Of a stretch of DNA of 64,000 nucleotides, positions 8,205 to 18,293 are shown in pieces. Both the position numbers and the translations under genes were made by a program. The stretch is from Pyropia yezoensis (Eukaryota; Rhodophyta; Bangiophyceae; Bangiales; Bangiaceae): positions 26,940,951 through 27,004,950 of the forward strand of contig CM020620.1 of the NCBI GenBank assembly GCA_009829735.1, given 5' to 3'. Within the stretch, counting starts at the first letter, position 1. Every line of letters starts with the position of its first letter. Under the pieces are notes generated by a model. That model made no database searches. It worked only from the letters and a program-made list of their open reading frames with translations, and was not told where the DNA came from.

Positions 8205-10472
8205 TTACCTCGGTGCATAGCTGGACGAGGGTGCTCCGGCCAGCCTCCACGTCCTCCAGAGCTCTCCGGAGGCGGTCAAGCACGCTCCGAAGCAACGCGC
8301 TGACCCAACCAGCGCAGCACCTGGTGGGATATCCCCCCAGCTAACAGAGAGACCCTCCCGCATTGCGCGGGCAACAAGGGCGTCAACGCCCTCATACCAG
8401 AGACGGGGGCTCCCGTCTTGTATGACAGGGGCGGGAGGGGACACTGGCGCAGCCAGAGGAGCCAGAGGAGCCGACACGGCCACCACCGGAGACGGTGGCG
8501 CCTGATATGAGGCCCGGTAGGACCCCACCGAAGGGGCTCCACCGTAACCCCGGCGGGGCTCCGCCCGACGACGGGACACCTCACGCTCCCCACCCGCAGA
8601 GCCCCACTCTCGGGGACGACGGCCAACCGCCGCCGGTATCGGGTTACCGAACCACGGGGCAAGAACCTGAAGAGGGTCAAGGATAACCATGGGAATACCC
8701 AGGTCAGGAACGGCCTCGGTGGACGCCCACCCATGGCAACTAGGCTCACCCGGCTGAGTACGCCGGATACGCAACGAGTGACGAGGCAAGGGGGAAGCCC
8801 CAGCCTGCGGATCCCGGTACAGGGGAAGGGACAACACCCCGGCCCAGTTCACGGCATCGTGAACAGCCAGCAGGGCCTCGAACTCCCGGGCCAACCCGGT
8901 CTTGGCGGCTATCAGGTCCACGCCCAACTGCGCGATGTGCCGATGGACCCCCGTCGGAAGATGAAACAGGCGCCTCTGCCGGCGGACGGACAGCAAGAAG
9001 GAGGAAGCCTGCCCGAGGGTAACCTCAAGGGTAAAGGTACCCTGCAACGGGTGAACTAGCCGGGAGGCCAACACACTCCCAAAGTATCGGAGACAGGAGC
9101 CGGTGTCAAACCGGAAAGCCGGGGCGGGTTCCCACCCCTCCTGCCACAGAGGCGGGCGCACGGGAGTGTATACCGGCGCACGACCGTTGCCGGTTTGCAA
9201 CGCACACGTTATATCGGTGCGGAACGCATCCGCCATGACACCATGGTTACGTCGCCAGCTCGACGCCGACTTCAACCCCGCCATAGGCGGGTAGGGAGCC
9301 GTCAACGACAGATACGGGGATACCCCCGGGTAATAATCGAAGTCGGGATACCGACCGGTGTCGCCCACCGTCTCCCCAAACGCAACCGGCTCCGCCGCCG
9401 CCGCAATCCCCCGTGCACTAGCCGGGTAGACAACCTCCCGCGGCATCGCGGGAGCAATCAGGTCGCATACCCCGAAGGCGGGGTCGAGGTAGACCTCACC
9501 CCGTCCCACCCGGGTGCGCCAGAGCTGCGCATGCCGGTCGTCCGGCTGACTCAGGATCCAATGGTGTTCCACTCGCACCGCGTTCGGCTGGTTGACCAGC
9601 CGCACCAACTCCCGCTCCCAGCTCGGGTCCACCTTGACGCGCCGGGAGGACTCTCCACGGGGATGGGGCAGGTGGAAGTCCACCCGCATCCGCCCATCGG
9701 ACTCCATTGACTCTTGCACAGTCAGGCCGCGAACCCGAGCCACCAAGTCGGACATCGACATGGCGGGTTGACCCGCCGCCACGGCGACGCCGCCACCCAA
9801 CGGGGCAACCCGGGCAGGACCAGGAAGAATCGGGGGCGCCGGGGGAAGCCCCACCGGCAGATGGACCGGTGCCGGAGGTGCACGGGGCCGAGGAGGAAGA
9901 AGAAGGGCGGGCGCCCGCCCGGAGTAACAACCGGAGTCCACTGCCATCGGTGTAGACCCACCTTGACCACCAGACGCCCGCGGCACCGCGGGCAGAGCAA
10001 CGCCGCCACCCGAGCCCGACGGGGGCACCTCGGGGGCAGCAGGGGTAGACCCGTCACCCGCAGCCGCGGATGAACCACCCGGGCGGGCACCCGCGTTGTC
10101 TTGACCCGCCGTCCCGGTCGGGGTGCCACCATAACCGCCCGACACGCCGGCGACGCCGTCTTGAGGTTGAGCCGCGCTGGCACCGGCGACAGGAGCCATC
10201 CGGGCCGCCGGAGGAGTAGGGGTAGACGCAGCAGCTACCCGCGGTTGCCCGCCACCCGACGGAGCCGTCGTGCCGCTGCACACGGACGACAAACCGCCCG
10301 GAGCACCGTCCGGAGCCACGCGAACGGTCACCCGGTCGCCCTCGTCTTCGGACGAGCTCGCCAAGAAACACTCGGCGGCAGTGGCAGAGACGGGAACATC
10401 GTCCACCATCATCTCCTCCTCCTCCTCAAGCAGGAGGTCGTCCTCACTCCCGGGTACCTGGGGGTCCGACAT
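8205..10472 (-). CDS. E1 antisense third ORF, unknown protein (about 755 aa)
   Basis: A long ORF on the strand opposite gag-pol, inside E1 between the chromodomain and the 3' LTR. The frame is open from 10754, but I prefer the ATG at 10472. It opens MSDPQVPGSEDD with an acidic run, followed by a Gly/Ala/Pro/Ser-rich region to about residue 250. A more ordinary folded-looking region then includes MSDLVARVRGLTVQ, VRVEHHWILSQPDDR and LEVTLGQASSFLL...RRLFHLPTGV...GVDLIAA. This last block matches the antisense ORFs of E2 and E3 (E-x-T, A, L-x-x-V, RL, LP, then L-x-VD). No known domain recognised. A promoter in or near the 3' LTR would be needed. It could be an accessory or env-like protein, or an antisense regulator (inference). 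Confidence 0.7.
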   Translation of the reverse strand: MSDPQVPGSEDDLLLEEEEEMMVDDVPVSATAAECFLASSSEDEGDRVTVRVAPDGAPGGLSSVCSGTTAPSGGGQPRVAAASTPTPPAARMAPVAGASAAQPQDGVAGVSGGYGGTPTGTAGQDNAGARPGGSSAAAGDGSTPAAPEVPPSGSGGGVALPAVPRASGGQGGSTPMAVDSGCYSGRAPALLLPPRPRAPPAPVHLPVGLPPAPPILPGPARVAPLGGGVAVAAGQPAMSMSDLVARVRGLTVQESMESDGRMRVDFHLPHPRGESSRRVKVDPSWERELVRLVNQPNAVRVEHHWILSQPDDRHAQLWRTRVGRGEVYLDPAFGVCDLIAPAMPREVVYPASARGIAAAAEPVAFGETVGDTGRYPDFDYYPGVSPYLSLTAPYPPMAGLKSASSWRRNHGVMADAFRTDITCALQTGNGRAPVYTPVRPPLWQEGWEPAPAFRFDTGSCLRYFGSVLASRLVHPLQGTFTLEVTLGQASSFLLSVRRQRRLFHLPTGVHRHIAQLGVDLIAAKTGLAREFEALLAVHDAVNWAGVLSLPLYRDPQAGASPLPRHSLRIRRTQPGEPSCHGWASTEAVPDLGIPMVILDPLQVLAPWFGNPIPAAVGRRPREWGSAGGEREVSRRRAEPRRGYGGAPSVGSYRASYQAPPSPVVAVSAPLAPLAAPVSPPAPVIQDGSPRLWYEGVDALVARAMREGLSVSWGDIPPGAALVGSARCFGACLTASGELWRTWRLAGAPSSSYAPR

Positions 10473-11043
10473 AATGACCGGGGTAGCAGGGGCGCCCCGT
10501 GCAGAAAAGCCGAGGCCGGCTCGACCCAGTACAAGGAACGCTCGCGCGGAGGAGCCAGGGAAGCGCGGGCACCCGCGCTTATAACCACACAGTTCAGCAC
10601 GAGCGATACGGCAGCGCGGGACGACCCGCGCCAGCCGGGCTACGAGGGCGCTCCACCCAGGCACCTGGACCGGAGCCACGCCCCCTCCACACGGGGTAAC
10701 CAGAGGGGTCACCCCCAACCGCCCCAACGCAACGCGGGCAACCCCGCCACCCACTCAATCGTCTCACGAGAGGGGCTCCCCTACCACCAGACACCTGGTG
10801 GCGTATCCGCTTGCACACCCCTCGGAAAGGGGGGTCGTGAACAGAAACCCGCATCGGGAAATTAACGGTCTGGAAAACGGATCGTGTGTGTACCACACAA
10901 AGAAGGGCACCCCCCTCAGGCAACCTTGAATAGGGGTGTCTGTCGCGACAGGGCGCAAAGCCCCACCCGACTGGTAAACGGTCACGCGACCCACTTACAT
11001 TCGGTAACCCGAATGCAACTCGACCCGAGGACGGGCCGAATCT

Positions 11044-11053
11044 AAGGGGGGGA
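11044..11053 (+). promoter_or_regulatory. E1 polypurine tract
   Basis: AAGGGGGGGA lies two bases before the 3' LTR TGTAGCA and should prime plus-strand DNA synthesis. E2 has a comparable AGGGAGGGAGC tract at the same place. The stretch 10755-11043, upstream of the antisense ORF, shows no gene. Confidence 0.8.
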
Positions 11054-11055
11054 TA

Positions 11056-11418
11056 TGTAGCAATATGGTTGGCCGTATTGTGACCCTAATGTTAGGGGGG
11101 CTACTTCTAATCCTTGGCTTTCAATTTGAGAGTCCGTACTGGTCACGGTATCTACAAGTTACGTATGACCAGAGGGATTTGCATCTTGGGGTGGAGGGTA
11201 GTTAGTAGTGTCTCCGAGGGTTTATAACGAGGGGGCCGGCGGCGAATCCACCGCCGGCCAAGGCAGAACAACAAACCCCTCCCATGTGGGCTCCCATCTT
11301 GGTCCCGTGGCTTGTGCTCCAAGGACTGCAACCTTGGCCTCCCGGTGACGTTGGTGCCGATCCCCCTTGGTGAGTGTTCCCTGAAAGTGGACCTGCGACG
11401 GATTCCTATCGTGCTACA
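11056..11418 (+). repeat. E1 3' LTR
   Basis: 363 bp, TGTAGCA to TGCTACA, matching 678-1040 with about six substitutions. Followed by the second GTCTT. Confidence 0.95.
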
Positions 11419-11423
11419 GTCTT
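11419..11423. repeat. Target-site duplication of E1, right copy (GTCTT)
   Basis: Exact copy of 673-677 flanking the right LTR. Confidence 0.95.
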
Positions 11424-12435
11424 GCGAGCTTCTTCCGACTGCATCTGGTCCGTTCTGGGATCTGTCTTGACTGTAATGGACGCCCGCCGCACAAGCACAA
11501 TCCTCCGAGCCCCGCTCCCACCTGACGGTTGCGGCCGCCGTAAGACATTCTTGCACGACCTTCAGACCCTTGCGAAGGAGGATACGATGGGAGCCCACCT
11601 TCGTCGTCACGACGGCCTTCATCCACCCCAGCTTCCGCAGCACGCGCCTCTTCTCGTTCCGCACTGCGGTCTTGAGCGACGATGGCGTGGGGAACGCGAC
11701 CTTGAACGGCAATGTCGTTGAGCCAGTCGCCCGCTCCACCGACAAGTACATCTGATGAGCTGCGGCAATGCCCGTCTCAGACATGGTACAAGCGTTGGCA
11801 AACACGTCGCGCAGCGATGGGGTGACGAAAGCAAATGTGTCCGTCGGAGCGTTGTCCTCGTACGCAGCACGACAGCGCTCCTCATCACCAAACTCATCGA
11901 GGTAGTCCAACACCTTCGCGCAGAGCGTTTCACCGAGGTCCCCCTCACAGACGACGGGAGAGGCGTGATCCGCAAAAGCAGCACCGTGCAAATCATTAGC
12001 GGCACGCATCTCTGCTGATCTGACCACATCTGGATGTTCCCCGCTCACACAATCATCAGAGCTGTAGTCACTCGTCGCCGACGCGTCACTGTCGTATGCC
12101 GAGGAGCTTTCTCCTTGCGAGTCCCAGTCGTTCTCTCCCGCACCATCTCCACCGTCACCTCTCTCCTCAGCATCCCCGAAATCCTCCTCCTCTTCGGAAT
12201 CATCTCCTCCGCCCCCACCCACCAAATCATGATCGATATCCTCCTCCTCGACAGTCCCAACTCCACCACCGGCCACCCCATCATCCTCATCTGAGCTCCC
12301 CATGGCCGAGCTCCTCGCAGTCCCAGCTTCTGCAGCATCATCTGCAAGCCGGTGCCGCTTGCGCAGGTGACGGCCAAGGTGGCAGGGACTACGAAGACGA
12401 CCGTCATCACAACCGTCTACGGTACACCGCTTCAT
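11424..12435 (-). CDS. Plavaka-like transposase, N-terminal exon with C2H2 finger, cut by E1
   Basis: The ATG at 12435 opens a protein beginning MKRCTVDGCDDG, then CHLGRHLRKRHRL: a C2H2 zinc finger (C-x4-C...H-x4-H), as expected at the N terminus of Plavaka-type transposases. A long acidic, Ser/Gly/Asp/Glu-rich linker follows to about residue 140. An ordered region comes next, including LCAKVLDYLDEFGDEERCRAA... and AVRNEKRRVLRKLGWMKAVV. The frame runs into the LTR at SSQD. Left of E1 the frame resumes in phase at 672, so the transposon entered a previously continuous ORF. Any function is lost here unless E1 excises by unusual recombination. Confidence 0.65.
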
Positions 12436-13137
12436 ACCAGGAACGCGATCAGCCCCCCCCCCCCCCCGTCCCCCCCCTCCTCCCTCTGTGGCGTCGGGCT
12501 CACGCCAGGAAAGCGGGGAAGACGAGGATGCGTCGCGTCACACGCCTGGAATGCGGGAAAGACGAGGCTGCGTCGCCCATGGGGTAGAGATGCCGGTACG
12601 TGCGTCGCCCATGAGGCAGACGTGGAAAAGCCCAGGCGAAGTCACGCGCGTCGCCCGTCAGGCAGACGTGGATGAGCGCCGGCGAAGTCACCATCGCAAG
12701 GGACTCTCGGGATTGATAATGCGCGCCCCACCAACACCACCCACTCAGTACATATATTCGATTTCCAGCATACAGGGCTTAACAAATAAATGGATTCACT
12801 CGTCCACCTGCACTGCGGAACGCTTCAGTGCATTGGCAGTGCTCCAGAGTTTTAGGGCAAACGCGATCACCCAAATGTTCATGGGCTGTCTTGAAAACTA
12901 GCGTGTGTGCCATGCGATGGGGCTGTGGCGTGGACCACCGAGCATAAGCCACGAATCTGTGCGTGAAGGTGCGATTTAGAGATGTTTTACAGAAGTACGG
13001 CGTACAACTGTCCGAACGAAGTACAAAAATGCAATGTGGCATGATGACGGAATTTTGTAGTTGTGAAAATTGTCTCACAAGTTCATGTCTTAAACTACAG
13101 TACGGCTGGTGTCTGTTGGATAAGATATGAGGGAAGG

Positions 13138-13172
<35 letters not shown>

Positions 13173-13576
13173 GGAGGAGGGAGGAAGGCCGGGTTGGGTG
13201 GTGGAGTTCGCCACAAGGAGCAGGTGGGTGGGATGGATGTGGGGACGGTGAGCCCGGCCGGCGCAGGTCCCGGCTGTGGTGGCACGGCGGGGACGGTTGT
13301 GGCGGCGGCGGTCATCACGGCCAGCTTGGCATGCTTGCGCCCCGGCATCCACTGTTGCCTTGGTCGCCGTCAACAATTGGGCTCGTGTACGGTGCTTTCA
13401 ATTGGTGCTGGCGTCGCCAGATGCGGCCAAATGCAACCCCGTTCCGTGCAGTGCATATGCAGTGTGCATGCATTTTGAGGACCTGACTCTCCTACGACTG
13501 TGGGAGGCCCGCCGTCGCTGGCGGGCGGACCGCGCATCTCCCCTGGGCGGGCCGTCGGCGCAGCTCCCTAGGGCGT
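12436..13576. other. Intergenic spacer with homopolymers and short repeats
   Basis: No credible gene. It holds a C-rich tract near 12457-12480 and two diverged tandem copies of a roughly 47-bp unit at about 12601-12696 (each containing GCAGACGTGGA). A moderately AT-richer stretch follows at 12700-13135, then a 32-base G run at 13140-13171. Confidence 0.6.
13140..13171 (+). repeat. Poly-G run of 32 bases
   Basis: Uninterrupted G32, followed by GAGGAGGAGG. Such runs form G-quadruplexes and are error-prone in sequencing, so the length is uncertain. Confidence 0.85.
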
Positions 13577-15499
13577 GTGCTGATTTGCGGCTTGCCGTGG
13601 TGCACTGCCATGCACCGCGCGGTACTTCGTGCGTTCGGCCCTGCGTTTGCCGGCGACGCGCTGGGTGTCGCCAGCAGCGATCCAGCGGTGGGCACCGTGG
13701 GGGAGGAGGCTGCCGACTCGTCCTTGCGCGCGGCGACGGCGGGCGCGGGCGCGGGGGACGCGGAGGCGGGGGCTGCCGATCGGTCCGAGTGCGCGGCGGC
13801 GGGGGCGGGGAAGGCGGCGGCTAGCGGCGCGGCCGCATCGGCAGAGGCGGCGAAGGCTGCCGATCTGGCCGTGGGCGCGGGGGTGGTGGCGGCGGCGGCC
13901 GATCCGTCGGTGGGCGCGGGGGTGGCGGCGGCGTCGGCCGATCTGTCTGTGTGCGCGGGGGTGGTGGCGGCGGCCGATCCGTCAGTGGGTGCGGGGGTGG
14001 CGGCGGCGGCGGCCGATCCGTCGGTGGGCGCGGGGGTGGCGGCGGCGGCGGCCGATCCGTCGGTGGGCGCGGGGGTGGCGGCGGCGGCGGCCGATCCGTC
14101 GGTGGGCGCGGGGGTGGCGGCGGCGGTGACCGATCCGGCTGTTGACGCGGGGGTGGTGGTGGCGCCGGCTGGCCGCGCGGTGTTGGGCGCGGCGGTGGTG
14201 GAGGCGGGGGAGGCGGCGGCTGGTGGCGCGGCGCCGGCTGGCGCGGCGGGGGCTGCATCTGGCCCCCCGGCGGGGGACGCGGCTGGGGTTCCCTTAAGGA
14301 AGGAGGCGGCTGGCGACGCGGCGTCGGCTGCATCTGCCCGAGCGGCGGGGGAAGCGGCGGAGGACGCGGAGGGGGTGCCTGTGAGGGAGGAGGCTGCTGC
14401 TGCCGGCCCCCCTGCGGGGGACGCGGCTGGGGTGCCCGTGAGGGGGGAGGTGACTGGCGACGTGGCGTCGGCTGTGGCGGCGGGGGCGGCGCGCGACGTA
14501 CCGGTGGACGTGCTGGGGGACGCGGCTGGGGACGTGCTGAGGAACGCGGCGAGTGACGGGGCGGCGGACGGGGCGGGGGACGCGGCTGGCGCCAAGGCGT
14601 CTGACGGCACGGCGGCTGCATCTCGCTGTGGTGCGGCTGCATCTGGTGGCGCGGCGGCGGAAACTGGCCGCTTGGCGACGGCGATGGGCGACGTCCCGGC
14701 GCACGTGCTGGGGATCGCAGCGGGGGACGAGGCGGGCGAGGGTGCGGACGGCGACGTGGCGGCTCGGCCGGCGCTTCGGGTGGTTTCAACCACTCCCTGG
14801 CCCGGGGCGAGCGCGCAGACGCTGCCAGCCTCGTCGACCACTGCCGAGATGGCGGAGCAGGCCCGAGGGGCTGCCGCACCGAGCTCCGGTGGCCGAGCGG
14901 CGGTCAAGGCGGGGCGGGGGGGGGCCACGGCAGGGCGAAGGGCGGCCAAGGCAGGGCGGGGGGCGGCCAAGGCGGGGCGCGGCGCGACGGCGGCAGGGCG
15001 CGCGGCGGCAAACGCTGTAACAGGGGCCGCTGTGTCGGGGGAAGGGCGCGGCGCGTCCGCGGCAGGGCGGGCGGCGGCGAAAGCCGGAACGGAGGCCGCA
15101 GGGTCGGCCAAAGCCGGAACGGGGGCCGCTGTGTCGAAGGCAGGGCGCGGCGCGTCGACCACCAGGTCAAGGGGGGGGGGGACGGGGGCGCCGGCCCCCA
15201 CTGCATCTCCTCCTCGTCTGCGCCAGTCGACGCTCACGCAAGCGGGCGCGACCGACGCTCTCAAGAGGCTCTCTGCCGCGCGTGGCGGCGCGCGTGGCGC
15301 GGCTGCGGCCGCACGTGGTGGCGCGCGTGGCGCGGCCACGGCCACGCGTGGCGGCGAGCGTGGCGCGGCTGCGGCCGCACGTGGCGGCGCGCGTGGCGCG
15401 GCGGCGGCCGCGCGTGGCGGTGCGCGTGGCGGCGCGCGTGGCGCGGCCGCGGCCGCGCGTGGCGGCACGCGTGGCGCGGTCGCTCCCGCGGCGGAGAAG
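13577..15499 (+). CDS. Unknown Ala-rich protein, possible first exon
   Basis: A long frame of mostly Ala, Gly, Val and Asp. It includes about four copies of a 13-residue unit DPSVGAGVAAAAA (39-bp repeat, 13,960-14,140) and, near the end, about six copies of an 11-residue unit ARGGARGAAAA (33-bp repeat, 15,280-15,470). It ends at a good donor (GCGGAGAAG/GTAAGC) in phase 0, compatible with the exon at 16011. The unit lengths are multiples of three, which supports coding. The opposite strand is also open throughout, and the start codon is not determinable. No function is recognised. Confidence 0.35.
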
Positions 15500-16010
15500 G
15501 TAAGCTTGTGTGCAACTTTTTCTTCATCATGGCGCAGCGGTGCCCTTTGGCGTTCCTTGGCTTGGGTTGACGGTGTGCCTCTTTTTTGTGTCGTGGTCGG
15601 TGGCCGCTTCTAACTTCCGTGTCCCCCGTGTTGTTTGTGCCCCACGCTCGTCCTGGTCGGTCGCCGCGTCTATCTCCCGTGTCCCCCGAGTTGTTTGTGT
15701 GCCTCGCTCCAATGACTGTGCTGCACAGGCTGGAAAGAGACAGATCGGACGGCAAGCGCAGGCTAGCAAGGAGGCGTCCGGCAGTTGCTCGGTACATTTG
15801 CGCAACCAGCGTGGCTCCTTTTGGCAGCACCTTTGTGTCATCTGCATTGCATATGAGCATTTGTCCTCTGTGATGCCTCATGTGGTGTCAACTGGACCAC
15901 ATCTCCCTCACATTGAGGCCCCATCTGGATTACCGTATCGCTTCTCAAACGACGTGTGTCCCCGCCCCCCTTGCATTCACATGATACGTACGACGCAGTC
16001 ATCTGCAGAG

Positions 16011-17006
16011 GATCCTGCACCTGCACCGAAGCGTCCAAAGTACGCTCCACAAGGCAAGACGCGGCGGCGCTCGATGAGGTAGACATTGCTCCGGGAGCTG
16101 GCACCTCCCGGCGACAGCGACGAGGATGGCGGGAACGACTCGGACCTGTCCGCCGCGGCGGCCCTAGAAGAGCGGGACGCTGCGCGGGCGCGCTCCATGG
16201 AGGCCGCTGTGAAAGCCGCCGATGCCGCCAGGAAGGGAGTCCCGAGGGCGCCCGTTAGGCGGAAGGGGATGACCAAGGCTGCGCCCAAGGCTGCGCCGCC
16301 GCCTTCCACGAAGGGCAAAGGCAAGGGACCGGCTGCACCGAAGAAAGGCAAGGGACCGGCTCTTCTTGCCAGGAACGCGTCGCGGACGGGTAAGGGGAGC
16401 AAGCCGACGAGGGCCCCAGGTGAGTTGGCCGGGCCGGCCCTGACGCTCGCCGTCCGCCGGGAGGTGACCGCGCGCACCATCGCGCTCTTTAGCAATCCGC
16501 AGGACGCCGACGACGTCTTCTTGTGCAACGACGACGCGCGGGCCATGTACATTGCCAGCATCATGGCGGTGGCGCCGGCCAGCATGGAGCGGGCGGAAGA
16601 GTTGGCGCGTCAGGTGGCGGCGGTCAACGCGCGGCCGAAGAAGGAGGAGACCAGCAGCGCGACGCGCACGACGGACATTCTGGGGCAATGTGCCCCGGCG
16701 CGGTCCACGGCGTACCACAGCTTGTGCACTTGGGCGTGGTCGTCGTGGACTGCTATGGTGGAGTACGAGTCGACGGAGGTGGACTACAGGGGCAACGACG
16801 AGAGCAAGCGCACGGCAGCCATCGGGATGTGGTGGCTGAAGGGGAGGCGCTACCTCAACACCAAGAGCGGGCGCGCTGCGCTGTACAACTTGTGCGCCGC
16901 GTACATCAATCGGTACGGTATGGAAGACGCCGACACGGACCAGTACCACAAGGGGCGTCGGGTGCTCAGCCTGTTGCTCGCCGTCATTGCCCTGATCGTC
17001 GCGAAG
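16011..17006 (+). CDS. Unknown protein, central exon, with in-frame TAG
   Basis: After a plausible acceptor (CTGCAGAG/GATCC) the frame reads DPAPAPKRPKYAPQGKTRRRS, then meets TAG at 16080-16082. It continues in the same frame as LRELAPPGDSDEDGG. Downstream are basic KGKGKGP repeats and a more conserved-looking block (RTIALFSNPQDADDVFLCND, TAYHSLCTWAWSSW, GMWWLKGRRYL, HKGRRVLSLLLAVIALIVAK). It ends at GCGAAG/GTAAGG in phase 0. The TAG may be a mutation. Alternatively a 39-base GT-AG segment at 16079-16117 could be removed, restoring the frame. Family unknown. Confidence 0.5.
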
Positions 17007-17235
17007 GTAAGGACCGTGCCCCTATGTTGTGTGTGTGGGTGTGTGTGTGGATGTGTGTGTGTCGTGTGAACTTTGTCTCTGTCGTTGTATATCATGTCAT
17101 TCGGCACCATCTGGCGCCATGCGTCATTGGAGTGCATCTTACTCTGCATTGGGCTGCATCTGACCTGTCTTGGGCCCTCTGTTTTTCTTGGTGACTGCAT
17201 CTCTCTGGCATGTGGTGTGATTGTGACTGCTGCAG

Positions 17236-18293
17236 ATTCGGTCTCAGCTTCTCCTCGACGTCTACGGACTGTCGGCATTGAAGAAGATGATGGGAGGCCT
17301 GAACCCGTCGCACCGCGCGTACTTCTGTGAGGAGCTCACCGCGCTGCATGCCGCGGCTGGCAAGCCCGGCTGCCAGTGGGTCAAGCTGTTTGCCACCGAC
17401 GTGAAGGAACCCTTCTGCGCGGCGGTGAAGGACCCAGACCCTACGCTGGGCACCACCACGAAGGTGGACAAGATCGGGCGGGGCACGCTTTACCACGGGG
17501 TCCAGTCCTCCTTGCAAGCCATTCTGAACCTGCTGAACGACGACAGCGACTCGGAGGAGTCTGACTTGTCGTCCGACGATGACGTTGTCCACGTCGTCAT
17601 CCCGGTGACGGCGACAGCGCCGTCAGCTCGCGACGCGAAGCGCCGGGAGCGCCTCATGTCGGTGGCTCGGGTGGGGGGGGGGGGGCAGCGGAGATGCCGG
17701 CAGTCAAGGCCGAGGTCGTTGAACCCGGCGCTGCTCATGACTTCTCCTCGTGGAATTCGGTTTCTTCGGACGACTCCTACGAGCAGGAGTCGGACGACTC
17801 CAACGTGAGGTTTGACGAGGGGGCCATGGAGGACGCCGAGTTTCTGGACTCGGGGCTGAGGATGGAGGACCTGAAGGACCGCGACGCGTCGCACGACCAT
17901 TTTAAGTGTAGGTACACGAAGTTTGGTGGGTCTGATGGTGAGGAGGCAGCGGGTGGAGAGGACGGAGAAGCGGCGGCGGAGGACGAGGATGAGGAGGTGG
18001 CGGAGGACGAGGACGAGGAGGTGGCGGAGGAGGAGGAGGACGGGGCGGAGGATAAGGGGGAGGAGGAGGAGGAGGGGGAGGAGGAGGAGAAGGGGGATGG
18101 GGAGGGGGAGGAGGAGGAGGAGTCGGAGGAGGAGGAGGAGGAGGAGGAGGCGGAAGAGGAGGAGGGGGAGGGGGAGGAGGATGAGGAGGGGGAGGAGGAG
18201 GGGGAGGAGGAGGAGGGGGAGGAGGAGGCGGAGGAGGAGGAGGAGGAGGGCGAGGAGAAGGGCGAGGAGACGGAGGGTGACGGAGAGTCTTAA
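17236..18293 (+). CDS. Unknown protein, last exon with poly-Glu tail (frame slips in a G run)
   Basis: The acceptor GCTGCAG/ATTCGG joins in phase to the previous exon (IVAK + IRSQLLLDVYGLSALKKMM). The frame encodes a folded-looking segment (NPSHRAYFCEELTALHAAAG, TKVDKIGRGTLYHGVQSSLQ), then an acidic patch and RDAKRRERL. At the G run of about 10 bases (17,678-17,688) the coding signal moves to another frame: MPAVKAEVVEPG... SDDSYEQESDDSN... It ends in about 110 residues of nearly pure Glu/Asp/Gly and a TAA. A one-base homopolymer length error explains this best. The acidic tail suggests a nuclear or chromatin role (inference). Intron 17007-17235. Confidence 0.5.
17975..18290 (+). repeat. Long polypurine GAG/GGA tract
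   Basis: About 310 bases in which one strand is almost only G and A, encoding the poly-Glu tail. Such mirror-repeat purine tracts can adopt triplex structures. Confidence 0.85.

Larger units (their letters stand above)
678..11418 (+). mobile_element. E1: Ty3/gypsy chromovirus with antisense third ORF, 10,741 bp
   Basis: This is a complete LTR retrotransposon: 363-bp LTRs beginning TGTAGCA and ending TGCTACA, 5-bp target duplication GTCTT, primer-binding site at 1042, polypurine tract at 11044. The order gag, protease, reverse transcriptase, RNase H, integrase, chromodomain defines a Ty3/gypsy chromovirus. Unusually, about 3.4 kb lies between the integrase stop and the 3' LTR and holds a long antisense ORF. 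By eye the LTRs differ at about 6 of 363 positions, so insertion is fairly recent. The coding regions carry several inactivating changes. It sits inside a Plavaka-like transposase gene, in the opposite orientation to it. Confidence 0.95.

Noticed and set aside
13492-15468. 658-codon minus-strand ORF opposite the Ala-rich exon
   Set aside because: Mirror image of the GC repeat sequence (Pro/Ala/Arg only). The plus-strand frame has splice agreement and the minus strand does not.
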